From contig NZ_LWRV01000049.1 in NCBI RefSeq assembly GCF_009372215.1, forward strand, positions 1 through 64,000: a DNA stretch of 64,000 nucleotides, in the 5' to 3' direction. The notes under the pieces were generated by a model. It searched no databases. It was not told the origin of the DNA and was given only the letters and a program-made list of their open reading frames with translations. Shown piece after piece: positions 28,232 to 36,706 of the stretch. The DNA is from Acinetobacter portensis (GTDB lineage Bacteria > Pseudomonadota > Gammaproteobacteria > Pseudomonadales > Moraxellaceae). Numbering within the stretch: position 1 is the stretch's first letter; every line of letters begins with the position of its first letter. Made by a program: the position numbers and the translations under genes.

Positions 28232-31096
28232 TTACTCCACCAATGCACGTACGGCAGACGCACTGTCACAACTTAAGGCTTGCTGTGCGACCTGTTGGCA
28301 ATTTATATAGTTCAAACCACGAATTTGCGCCTTCACCAATGGAATACTGGTACTCGACATACTCAACTCATCCACGCCCAAGCCTATCAATACAGGCACA
28401 GCTTTGGGATCAGCAGCCAATTCACCACAAATGCCCACCCATTTACCATGCTGATGTGCTGCCCGAACAGTTTGATCAATCAATAGCAAAATACTCGGAT
28501 GTAAGCCATCAGCTTCAGCAGACAACAGCGGATGACCACGGTCAATCGCCAGAGTATATTGAGTCAAGTCATTGGTTCCAATACTAAAAAAATCAACTTC
28601 TTGAGCAAGGATTGGAGCCAACAATGCTGCCGCAGGAACCTCAATCATAATACCGACTTGTAAGTTTTCACATGGATGCTGTATGCGAACCTCATCCAAA
28701 ATTGCTTTTGCTGCTCGCCATTCTTCAACCCGCCCAATCATCGGAAACATAATTCTTAATGGGCGATTATCCGCTGCTTTAAGTAAAGCAACCAATTGCT
28801 GACGTAACAACTCTGGCTTACGTAAAGTCAGACGAATACCACGTAAGCCCAAGAATGGATTTTCTTCCTTTTCAATAGGCAAATACGGCAAAGGTTTGTC
28901 CCCGCCCACATCAAGTGTACGTACCACCAATGGACGACCCGCCAAAGCATCTAACACCACCCGATAATCGGCTTCCTGTGTAGCCTCATCAGGCGCACTG
29001 CTGTGTGACATAAAGACCAATTCTGTGCGTAGCAAACCAATTGCTTCTGCCCCATCGGCCACAGCCTGTATCGTAGCGCCCACTTTGCCAATATTGGCTG
29101 CGATTTCAACTTGATGTTGATCCAGTGTGATGGCAGGTTCTAAACAATGCTGTTCCGCTTGTTCTCGTAACTCACGCTGGCGTTGGCGCTCTGCAATGGC
29201 ATGATCAATCTGACTTTGCTCGGGTGAGACCACATACTCACCAGTATCCCCATTAATTAGCACTGTGGCATGGTTCTCAATATTTAAAACAGCTACACCC
29301 GCACCTACGACTGCTGGAATAGCCAAAGCACGTGCCACAATAGCACTATGAGCACTCGCTCCACCAACCGCGGTCAAAATGCCTGCAACACGATCTTTAT
29401 TCAGACGCGCTACATCACTCGGACCAACATCATGCATAATTAAAATATAAGGTTGCTCGGGTTCTGTGACATCGGCCACACCGCACAAAGCAGCCAAAAC
29501 ACGCTCACCAATATCCCTTAAATCAGCCGCACGCTCTGCCAGTAAACGATCGCTAAGTGCAGCCTGTGCGGTAGCAGCCACTTCAATATGATCATGCCAA
29601 GCTGCAGCAGCAGACAACCCCTGTTTTAAACCGCGTTGTACACTTTGGAGGAGGTCTGGATCATCCAGCATTTCCAAATGTGCCATGAATATCTGCTTAA
29701 TGGCAGTAGATTCAGTATGTGCAATGAATTGACGTAAGCTATTTTTCACCTGATGAAGCGCAATTTCAAGCTTTTCATTCTCAGCTTTAAAACTCTGTCC
29801 GCGACGTTCATAACTAAATTCACGTGGCTTCACCACATGAGCAGGACCAAAAGCAAGGCCAGTTGATGCCGCAATACCGCAGCTACCCGTATCGCCATGT
29901 GATTCAAAAGGCATTAATTCCAAAGTATTTACGACTGGGTCACTACTGCTGTGCTGATGAGATACAAGATCAACAGGTTCAACATCTTCTCCTAAGCCCT
30001 GTTGAACTGCATCAATAATCTGTTCTAAGCCTGCTACAGCATCGGTATCAGGTTGTGCAATAAAAGTCAGAGTTTGACCACGACGGCATCCCATGGCTAA
30101 TAATTTGGTTAAACTTTTTGCCGAAACGTATGCCCCATCATCTACAGCAATGAGAATATCCCCTGCAAATTTCTTGGTCATATTGACCAAATGTGTCGCA
30201 GGACGCGCATGTAGACCATGAGCATTAGCTAAGACAATACGACGAGATGGCCAATCAGGAATCAGTTCAGCACCAATTAACTGCGCCAACTGGTGACTAT
30301 CTTGCTCTTGGTTGAGGGTAAGAACTTGTTCAGTATCAAACAAAATATCCATTAACCGTTGAAACCGTTGCATATCCAGTTGCTCATTACTGGCAATACA
30401 CACCAAAGTCTTGAGCATTTCCTGCTGATGGCTTAAAACCTGTTCCGCTTTTACCAAACTTACAGCTGGGCTCAAAACATGCTGGTTAGAAGTGATCGAC
30501 CAGACCCCCTCCCCTAAATGAATCATGCTGTTTAGCTTTAAACCCGACAGAAAACCACACTCCACCATTTTTTGCTTTTTCAGCAGCTGTGTTGCCTGCC
30601 AAATTAAATCTTCTACATCAAGTGCGGGAACTTGGGTGGCGATTAAATTTTCATGCAATGCCAAAGATGCGGGTTGGGCTTGTAATAATGCAATAATTTG
30701 CTCTGCGGATTGAGCCTGTTTCACTTGATCAGCGACATCATTAATTAAAGCCCGCGTCAAAATTTGTAAGACTTGCAAATGCTCATCTGATTTCGCAGCA
30801 ATCACTACTGCTAAATAAATTTTATTTTCACCGTCCCAAACAACTCCTTCAGGAAAGTGCGCCAGACGAATACCAGTTTTTAAAATACATTGGCGAGACT
30901 GAGGCGTCCCATGCGGAATGGCAATTCCTTGCCCTAAATATGTTGCACTTTGTTGTTCGCGCGCGGTCAAGCCATAAATATAATCAGGGGTAACCAATTG
31001 GTCTTCGACTAAGATATCGACTAGACATTGCAACGCTTGTGCCTTATCAGTGGCGTGTTGTTTCATTCGAACATGTTGTATATCTAGCGCGAGCAT
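28232..31096 (-). CDS. fruB: Multiphosphoryl transfer protein (EIIA-Fru/HPr/EI fusion)
   Basis: A 954-residue soluble PTS protein that passes phosphate from PEP to FruA. There are three fused parts: EIIA with His62 in IAIPHGTPQ, HPr with His296 in NAHGLHARPATHLV, and Enzyme I with His583 in GGASAHSAIVARAL followed by the PEP-binding barrel (GLRGIRLTLRKPELL, MIEVPAAALL, SIGTNDLTQYTLAIDR). The ATG at 31096 follows AAGGA with a six-base gap; the in-frame ATG at 31132 lacks good spacing. As the fusion contains its own EI and HPr, fructose uptake needs no separate ptsHI. No fruR regulator is adjacent; the region upstream has been invaded by an IS fragment. Confidence 0.94.
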   Translation of the reverse strand: MLALDIQHVRMKQHATDKAQALQCLVDILVEDQLVTPDYIYGLTAREQQSATYLGQGIAIPHGTPQSRQCILKTGIRLAHFPEGVVWDGENKIYLAVVIAAKSDEHLQVLQILTRALINDVADQVKQAQSAEQIIALLQAQPASLALHENLIATQVPALDVEDLIWQATQLLKKQKMVECGFLSGLKLNSMIHLGEGVWSITSNQHVLSPAVSLVKAEQVLSHQQEMLKTLVCIASNEQLDMQRFQRLMDILFDTEQVLTLNQEQDSHQLAQLIGAELIPDWPSRRIVLANAHGLHARPATHLVNMTKKFAGDILIAVDDGAYVSAKSLTKLLAMGCRRGQTLTFIAQPDTDAVAGLEQIIDAVQQGLGEDVEPVDLVSHQHSSSDPVVNTLELMPFESHGDTGSCGIAASTGLAFGPAHVVKPREFSYERRGQSFKAENEKLEIALHQVKNSLRQFIAHTESTAIKQIFMAHLEMLDDPDLLQSVQRGLKQGLSAAAAWHDHIEVAATAQAALSDRLLAERAADLRDIGERVLAALCGVADVTEPEQPYILIMHDVGPSDVARLNKDRVAGILTAVGGASAHSAIVARALAIPAVVGAGVAVLNIENHATVLINGDTGEYVVSPEQSQIDHAIAERQRQRELREQAEQHCLEPAITLDQHQVEIAANIGKVGATIQAVADGAEAIGLLRTELVFMSHSSAPDEATQEADYRVVLDALAGRPLVVRTLDVGGDKPLPYLPIEKEENPFLGLRGIRLTLRKPELLRQQLVALLKAADNRPLRIMFPMIGRVEEWRAAKAILDEVRIQHPCENLQVGIMIEVPAAALLAPILAQEVDFFSIGTNDLTQYTLAIDRGHPLLSAEADGLHPSILLLIDQTVRAAHQHGKWVGICGELAADPKAVPVLIGLGVDELSMSSTSIPLVKAQIRGLNYINCQQVAQQALSCDSASAVRALVE

Positions 31097-31289
31097 AAAA
31101 CGTCCTTGCAAAGCAACATAGTGAGAAGCCATGCCTTTTTTACTGGAGAAAAAATAAAAGTCGAATTCTACTCAGGATTTACACAAAAATCTGTATATTT
31201 TGATTTTATCTTGATAATCATCATTACGACGCAATTAAGAAACGACGAGATTCCCCAGAGCTCAGTGTTGCGATAGTTGGGTTTAGTTC

Positions 31290-31423
31290 TAATTGAACCG
31301 CTCTATCTGATTTCAGGGGGTATATTTTACTTTTTTCATCGGATCACTACGCTTCGCTACGTCTTGAGAAGCAATGCGTCTCATCTCAGAAAGTTTGGTC
31401 TCCGACAAACCCGGTACGGTTCA
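31290..31423 (-). mobile_element. Left-end fragment of a related IS3-family element
   Basis: The sequence ending TCTCCGACAAACCCGGTACG then GTTCA at 31423 is the same terminal repeat as the full IS, in the opposite orientation. Inward it matches the leader and start of orfA (TACTTTTTTCATCGG and GAACCGCTCTATCT) with a divergent stretch of about 45 bases at 31345-31390. Similarity fades at about 31290. The rest of the element is missing, and the orfA start is frameshifted by an extra C. Confidence 0.85.
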
Positions 31424-32052
31424 GTTTATTTTGGCGTAATAATAAACCTGATTAAATAATTGTCGTTTTTGTTCAGGTAAAGTCAGATGCTTTCTGGTTA
31501 TATTTTCATATTGCGTATAATCACTTTCACCGGCAATCGAGCCATTTTTATTGCGTCTGGCCTTCTGCACAACAAGGGTCAATTTTTTTGAGCTGACAGA
31601 CTGATTTAACAGGTAAATTAAATAAGTGTTTGTTTGGGAAGGTGCTCGGGGTCCGTCTGTTCTAACTGCCGTTTAAAGTCATGCAACCAGCGTTGCGCCT
31701 GATCATATCCCTGTTGGCGTTTTGCTATTGACCGTGGTGATTGAGATTCAGCAGAACGCTGCTGAAATTCTTGGCGATATTCTTGAAAGAATAACCGTGC
31801 TAAAGCAGCAGCATGTTTACAGTTATATCTAACGGGACAAGTACAATCGTCATCGATTAAACGGTCCTTTTTAGGATTATAGGTAATGGCGGTATCGTAA
31901 TAGTCTGTACCCTCAATTTGAGCATACATCGTGACATCGCCGCTTTCCTCAAAGAACTCAATCGTTTCCCTATCAATGTGTTTAGCATAGCTCAGACTGC
32001 GCTGAATAGTTGCGGTACTAAAGCGAGATAGAAAATTGATCAATGAGGACAT
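31424..32052 (-). pseudogene. Truncated second copy of the SWIM/SNF2 gene
   Basis: From the ATG at 32052 the protein is nearly identical to the first about 130 residues of the SNF2 protein, including the SWIM motif (here CTCPVRYNCKH). It then shifts frame and stops at 31618. The DNA homology nevertheless continues to 31424, where it meets the IS terminal repeat, and upstream past the start to about 32115. It corresponds to 24475-25158 of the intact gene, in the same orientation. It is a decayed, IS-truncated duplicate that might still express a short SWIM peptide. Confidence 0.9.
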
Positions 32053-32237
32053 GATTACCAGACACTAAAAATGTTTATACAATTATAACGGACAACGCTG
32101 TCATTTCAGAACAGTAGCCGAACTGCTCAACCTGAGCACAGATTCGACTCACTCAATAGGAATATTGTGAGTAAAGACAATCAAATCAGAGAAGTTAAAC
32201 AGATCATTGAGGTCGAAAATATCCTGATAGAAAGTTC

Positions 32238-32516
32238 TCATTTCTTCACGACAGTTAATTTTAAACCAAATGGGGTTAAAAGTTTTAGCATTGTTTCTAA
32301 GGTTGGATTTGCATCTGATCGCTCGAGCTTCTGTAAAGTTTGAAGCGAAATTTTAGTGATCTTGGACATTTCATGTAATGTCAGATGCAGCTCTGTTCTA
32401 ATGAATTTTGCAATGACATATATCGGCCAGTCTGGATTAAGCTGAATCATTTCTAAGACATATTGTCTTTTTCTAATTTGCTCTATTTGAGAGAGTGGAA
32501 TAAAACGTTTATCCAT
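32238..32516 (-). CDS. HipB-like XRE protein, second in a reversed pair
   Basis: A 92-residue protein with an N-terminal extension (IEQIRKRQYVLEMIQLNPDW) and a C-terminal helix-turn-helix (LTLHEMSKITKISLQTLQKL, residues about 48-67) followed by SDANPTLETMLKLLTPFGLK. It overlaps the end of the upstream hipA gene by eight bases and is therefore cotranslated after the kinase, the reverse of the classical order. It probably acts as the antitoxin and autorepressor. Confidence 0.75.
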   Translation of the reverse strand: MDKRFIPLSQIEQIRKRQYVLEMIQLNPDWPIYVIAKFIRTELHLTLHEMSKITKISLQTLQKLERSDANPTLETMLKLLTPFGLKLTVVKK

Positions 32517-33801
32517 AACAAATCTCCTTTAATTGTGCGCAAATACCTTCAATGCGATATGCACAATTTTCTAGAATTTCATCATCTATCCCGATAGATT
32601 TCATATGGGTTAAAAGCCCTTGATACAAAGGTAATTGTTCAGAAAATACAGATTTTATTTGTTCTATGGTTAAAGAACTGCATTCTACAATTTGATGAGC
32701 AATTGAAGCCCAATTGTTATCGTCTTTTTCCCATCGAGTAGATCTCGCGATTCCATCAGGATGTAGCCACATAGGGGCAAAATCAAATAAAGGCGTTAAT
32801 TGAATATCGCCATTGTTAAGCCTTTGAAATGCCGTATTACGGGTATGATTATCTTTATTTCCTAAAGCGATATTGGCTAAATCTCTTTTTACATATTCAA
32901 GAATTTCTGTTTCTGGATCCGTACAATAATTCATGATAATTTTGCAGACTTCGTTATGAGACATTTTTACTCCGAAGCCCGCTTTTCCACTAAAAGAAGC
33001 TAAACTTTCTTGGGCTATTCTTTCAACACGGTTATCAACCACTTGCCGATCAAAACGTGGAATAAATAAAGTTCTTCCATGTAATTCTAGAGGTCTAAAC
33101 ACTCGCAATCCTAAATATGCTGCTATTTGCATATATAAGGGTTCTTGATTCAAAATTTTGTTTAGACGTTGATCCGTTCCTCGGCTAAATTTAACCAACC
33201 AGTGCTGTTTAGCCATTTCATCAGGTAACGTATGATCAAGATAAAATAACTCATCATGACCTTGTGTGAGTAATAGTTTTGGCCACTCACCTTGAACACC
33301 CGATGATCCAGAGATAAATAGTCCAAAAGATGATAATGACTCAAGAAACTCTTCACTACGTTCGATAATTTCCTGTATTGAAAATCCTTGTACTAACTGA
33401 TCTGACTGTTGAGTTAAAAGCCATTCATGAGCTTCTTTTATTCTTAAGTTACCAATAGGGTTGCTCGCTCCTACTTTAAGCAATGACCAATCTGCCGACT
33501 CTTCTTCATACTCAGGGCGACCAAGTTTTTTTAATAGTTCTTTTCGACCATATCCTTGAGGTAATAGATCAATTAGAAAAGCTGGCCACGTAGGCTCAAT
33601 ATTGCTTTCTAAATTAATCGGATAATGGTTTGAAACAGCATGACCATCTCGTAACCCCATATGTTCAATTGCATAATCCATTGAATAATATGTTCCGCAG
33701 CTAGCTTTCCAACCTTTAGCTTTTTCACCTATTACTTCAATAGTGGCACAATCGATCCATTGATTATTCAGAAATATTTGGACAGAGCAAAAATCATTCA
33801 T
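32509..33801 (-). CDS. HipA-family kinase, reversed-order module
   Basis: A 430-residue HipA-like kinase only distantly similar to the one at 20440-21729. It has the N-terminal subdomain with VQIFLNNQWIDCATIEV, an atypical early segment (WPAFLIDLLPQGYGR), the ATP-binding FISGSSGVQGEWPKLLL stretch, and the catalytic loop GNKDNHTRN with Asp317 followed by PLFDFAPMW. Catalytic residues appear intact. It is followed by its HTH partner with an eight-base overlap. About 100 bp upstream are AT-rich with TATATACTTATTATAGTAG-like repeats. The target is unknown. Confidence 0.82.
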   Translation of the reverse strand: MNDFCSVQIFLNNQWIDCATIEVIGEKAKGWKASCGTYYSMDYAIEHMGLRDGHAVSNHYPINLESNIEPTWPAFLIDLLPQGYGRKELLKKLGRPEYEEESADWSLLKVGASNPIGNLRIKEAHEWLLTQQSDQLVQGFSIQEIIERSEEFLESLSSFGLFISGSSGVQGEWPKLLLTQGHDELFYLDHTLPDEMAKQHWLVKFSRGTDQRLNKILNQEPLYMQIAAYLGLRVFRPLELHGRTLFIPRFDRQVVDNRVERIAQESLASFSGKAGFGVKMSHNEVCKIIMNYCTDPETEILEYVKRDLANIALGNKDNHTRNTAFQRLNNGDIQLTPLFDFAPMWLHPDGIARSTRWEKDDNNWASIAHQIVECSSLTIEQIKSVFSEQLPLYQGLLTHMKSIGIDDEILENCAYRIEGICAQLKEICYG

Positions 33802-33902
33802 AATTCTATTTAAATAGTAAAGTATGGGCAGTTTTGCCTATTATATACTTATTATAGTAGTAAAGTATTATTTTTATCCAAGTGAGTTTTCAAAATTATG
33901 CT

Positions 33903-34988
33903 TCATCCATAATCCATTTCTTTAAAAAGAGCATCCTCGATTTCATAAGTACCATTTTCTGGTTTAAAAATAATTTGTTTTTTTGATAAAGAACGTAGGG
34001 CCGATTGAATACTTGATACCGCAATGTTATCTACACCAATGGAATCAGCCAGATGTTGTCTAAATTGACTACTATAAAGTTCAACTTGTGATTCCGCTAT
34101 GGCTTTTAAAATTAGCTGTTCTAATAACTTAAACTCTCCCCATAATCCCGAAAAGTCACGATGCCCCATTGTATCGGCTATAAGCTGTTCCTTGGCAAAA
34201 TCTATAGCCAGCATTGGGTTTAAGGCTAAACGCTCCACTAATGATCTTGCTAGTTGAGGACTTTGCTTCATATCTAAAAAAGCGTGCCATAAAATTTCTT
34301 TATTCAAACTACGTCCTGTTGTCTGATTAAATACATCTGCCAGATAATCTGTAAATGCTTTTGTTAGATTTAGAAAAGGTAAATTCTGTCCATAATGAAA
34401 AAATGGAGCACTACTCACAGAAAACATTTGTCTCAGGCCTTCTCGACTTGAACCAGTAAAAATCACCTTTATTGTTTCTTTATGCATATCTAAAGCGGTA
34501 CGTAAACTGGCAATCGTGGTTTTATATTTTGAACTAGCTAAAGCCTGAATCTCATCAAGTAACAGTAAAATAGGTTTCCCCTGCTGAGCCAGTTTAGTAA
34601 TGCTAGACAAAATACTGGAATTCACTTGTCCTTGTAGAAGTGTCACTTCAGCTTTTACCTCTGCCACCTCTGTACTTAAAGAACCAATATTTTTAATCCA
34701 ATGTGTGGCTTTCCCCATTAAGCCATTTTGTTTTGAAAACTCATCAAGAGCTTTTACAAACTGCCCTTCACTATGCAGGCCTGCATCTAAAAAACTGAAA
34801 TAAAAAACGCGCCATCCAAGCTGTTCTGCTAGGGGCGTAATATCTTTTCGTAAAAATTCAGTTTTTCCCATCCGGCGTGGGGCAAAAAAAGTCAGAGAAC
34901 TAGCTAGTCCAGTCTCAAACATGCCTAAAATTTGTTTCGCCAGTTCGGTACGTGGAAAGTGCCAAGGGTCATTGGAGATGGTCATCAT
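33903..34988 (-). CDS. P-loop ATPase of the archaeal-ATPase/STAND-like type
   Basis: A 361-residue AAA-like ATPase. Walker A is APRRMGKTEFL near residues 36-46, Walker B is ILLLLDEIQAL near 140-150, and a sensor-like VIFTGSSREGLRQ follows. The C-terminal 90 residues look like a winged-helix region (SIQSALRSLSKKQIIFKPENGTYEIED). Proteins of this layout are often found alone in accessory DNA with unknown roles. It begins with tandem ATGs. It is transcribed toward the hipA-hipB pair after a gap of about 100 bp, so it could be co-expressed with it. Defence or stress function is speculation. Confidence 0.65.
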   Translation of the reverse strand: MMTISNDPWHFPRTELAKQILGMFETGLASSLTFFAPRRMGKTEFLRKDITPLAEQLGWRVFYFSFLDAGLHSEGQFVKALDEFSKQNGLMGKATHWIKNIGSLSTEVAEVKAEVTLLQGQVNSSILSSITKLAQQGKPILLLLDEIQALASSKYKTTIASLRTALDMHKETIKVIFTGSSREGLRQMFSVSSAPFFHYGQNLPFLNLTKAFTDYLADVFNQTTGRSLNKEILWHAFLDMKQSPQLARSLVERLALNPMLAIDFAKEQLIADTMGHRDFSGLWGEFKLLEQLILKAIAESQVELYSSQFRQHLADSIGVDNIAVSSIQSALRSLSKKQIIFKPENGTYEIEDALFKEMDYG

Positions 34989-35082
34989 TTTAATTACTCG
35001 GCAATGATTTATTTATTACCATAGAATGGGATTACCAAGTCATATATATGATGCATCACCCGATGGCTGGGTGTGCTCCAGA

Positions 35083-35171
35083 ATTTTGGTGGCTATTCAG
35101 TCCATCATTACTTACATTCCAACTCTCTAGTTTTCCAACTAGCCCAGGTTATAATAATGGCCACCCAAAAT
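35083..35171. repeat. Imperfect inverted repeat between the ATPase and the VF530-like gene
   Basis: ATTTTGGTGGCTATT (35083-35097) is mirrored by AATAATGGCCACCCAAAAT (35153-35171), and a small perfect palindrome CTAGTT-N4-AACTAG sits inside at 35127-35142. It could be the remnant of a small non-autonomous element or a large hairpin in the leader of the 35186 gene. Confidence 0.45.
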
Positions 35172-35185
35172 ACGATTGATCTATT

Positions 35186-35422
35186 ATGAACACCTCCAAT
35201 GACCCTTTACACGGCAAAAAACTTGCTGACATTTTGGATGAATTATTGGATTACTACGGTGGCTTTGAAGGTTTAAGTCGTAAAATTGAAATTAGATGTT
35301 TTTGCATAGACCCAAGTGTTAAATCATCATTGCGATTCTTGCGTACCACACCATGGGCACGTGAAAAAGTAGAAAGCTTATATTTGTACGTCTTACGCCA
35401 AAAGGCAAAACAGAAACCGTAG
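35186..35422 (+). CDS. VF530-family small DNA-binding protein
   Basis: A 78-residue protein matching the VF530-type family: DPLHGKKLADILDELLDYYG, then IRCFCIDPSVKSSLRFLRTT and PWAREKVESLYL. The family is widespread in gammaproteobacteria and described as DNA-binding from structural work; its physiological role is unknown. The gene stands alone between divergent and convergent minus-strand genes. The length is normal. Confidence 0.85.
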   Translation: MNTSNDPLHGKKLADILDELLDYYGGFEGLSRKIEIRCFCIDPSVKSSLRFLRTTPWAREKVESLYLYVLRQKAKQKP

Positions 35423-35581
35423 CCCCAGGCAACACCCCTCTCATTATAAAATTATACCAGTCAGTAAAACACCTTTAGATTAAGCATATGTATGTTGGTT
35501 ATTATTGTTGATTATCACAATAAATTAGTGACCAAAAATCAAAGTACCCCACCCTACCTTAAATTACACCACACAAAATAA

Positions 35582-35612
35582 AAACTCTATATAACTGTTA
35601 TATATAGAGTTT
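35582..35612. terminator. AT-rich hairpin downstream of the truncated kpsM
   Basis: AAACTCTATATA and TATATAGAGTTT form a 12-bp stem around a short loop, with A/T runs on both sides. It lies between the convergent ends of the VF530-like gene and the truncated kpsM and could terminate either strand. Confidence 0.5.
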
Positions 35613-35644
35613 ATTAAAATACCAATTATGTTATTTAGTGTATT

Positions 35645-36235
35645 TTATGTCGGTGACTCTTGCCAAGGTTGGGGTATTTCTTTTGAAAAATCAGTCAAAA
35701 CCATAAAGATCAGACTAAATGCAACCATAAAAACAAATAAGATGACCCAATAAGCGAGAAGCTCAGGAATCTCACTAAAATTGATGTCGTACCCAAACCA
35801 AAGAAAGCTAAAACTAAATGAAATATACGCAATAAATTTAAGAAGTAGTTCTAAAATATTTCGTGCCAACATTGCATCTATTGGCCTAACAGGCTTATAA
35901 CTAAAAAGTCCTTGGTTAGAACGAACAGCACTCATTGCTTGAGTAACACCCGTTCTAAACATGAAAAATGGAATAATCCCATTAATCAAAAAAACAACGT
36001 AATCTATGCCTGGTAAAATTCTTTGCATGATTGCACCAAACAAAAATACCATCACCCCTATTGTGAATAGTGGCTCCAGAAAAACCCATAAGTATCCCAA
36101 GCGATATTGACCAAATCTTGTTTGTAATTCGCGCAAAAATAAAGCACGGATAGATGCACTCATTACGCGTGTACTAGATCTAGGCTTTAACCTTGGCAAC
36201 TTCTGCATATTTATAATTTCTTGTGAATTGTTCAT
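35645..36235 (-). pseudogene. Truncated second copy of kpsM
   Basis: The first about 187 residues closely follow the intact KpsM at 9823-10650 (LPRLKPR, RALFLRELQTRFGQYRLGY, GLFSYKPVRPIDAMLARN, LLAYWVILFVFMVAFSLIFM). After TDFSKEI the frame reads nine unrelated residues (PQPWQESPT) and stops. The last about 80 residues with the final membrane helices are lost, so the permease is not expected to work. No kpsT follows. It marks the far side of the accessory block, next to the core rib operon. Confidence 0.88.
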
Positions 36236-36706
36236 AATTTTTCGACGATATATAAGTTATATTTCAATCAAAAAATCTTCTAAACAATTACATTCGAACA
36301 CGGGCTTTCATGATTGGATTACACATTAATTATATAGACTTAAAAATGATGTTAGAAATTGTTTACTATTTGTTGTTTTTTGATTTCCAATCAAAAAATA
36401 GATCACATTTAAATGAAATTTCAATAAATAAGTCACAATTAGAATAAAAACAAACTTGCAATAACTTATAATTAGTAGTAGCTATTCCTTTTAATTTTTT
36501 AATAATATTATTCAAGTGCCTAAACTTTCCTCACAATCATCCTTTTTTCAAACTAAGTCTTCTTCCCTATGTTTTCTATACTGTGTATAACAATGAACCA
36601 GTAAGTAAAAACCAGAAGCATAGGCAAAACACGTTAAAAAGCGTTAAACTATGCAACCATTTAATGAATTAAATGTCGTTAATGACTAACAAAAAGGTGA
36701 AGGTTG
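36236..36706. other. Intergenic region between the kpsM remnant and the riboflavin operon
   Basis: These 470 bp are AT-rich with no supported gene. They must hold divergent promoters, but no hexamer pair stands out. I looked for an FMN (RFN) riboswitch upstream of ribB and did not find its conserved AGGG/GGTGAAATTCC blocks. AAAGGTGAAGG at the right end is the ribosome site of ribB. Confidence 0.5.

Noticed and set aside
31233-31292. Short minus-strand frame LNPTIATLSSGESRRFLIAS ending about 31233, upstream of fruB
   Set aside because: It could be the tail of a gene destroyed by the IS, but about 20 residues are too few to assign and similarity to the IS ends nearby, so it may be chance.
35083-35171. 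CRISPR-like or transposon-end interpretation of the inverted repeat
   Set aside because: There is only one pair of arms, no repeat-spacer periodicity and no transposase; it is listed only as an unexplained inverted repeat.
36236-36706. Possible FMN riboswitch before ribB
   Set aside because: The conserved RFN blocks are absent; only a strong ribosome site is seen.
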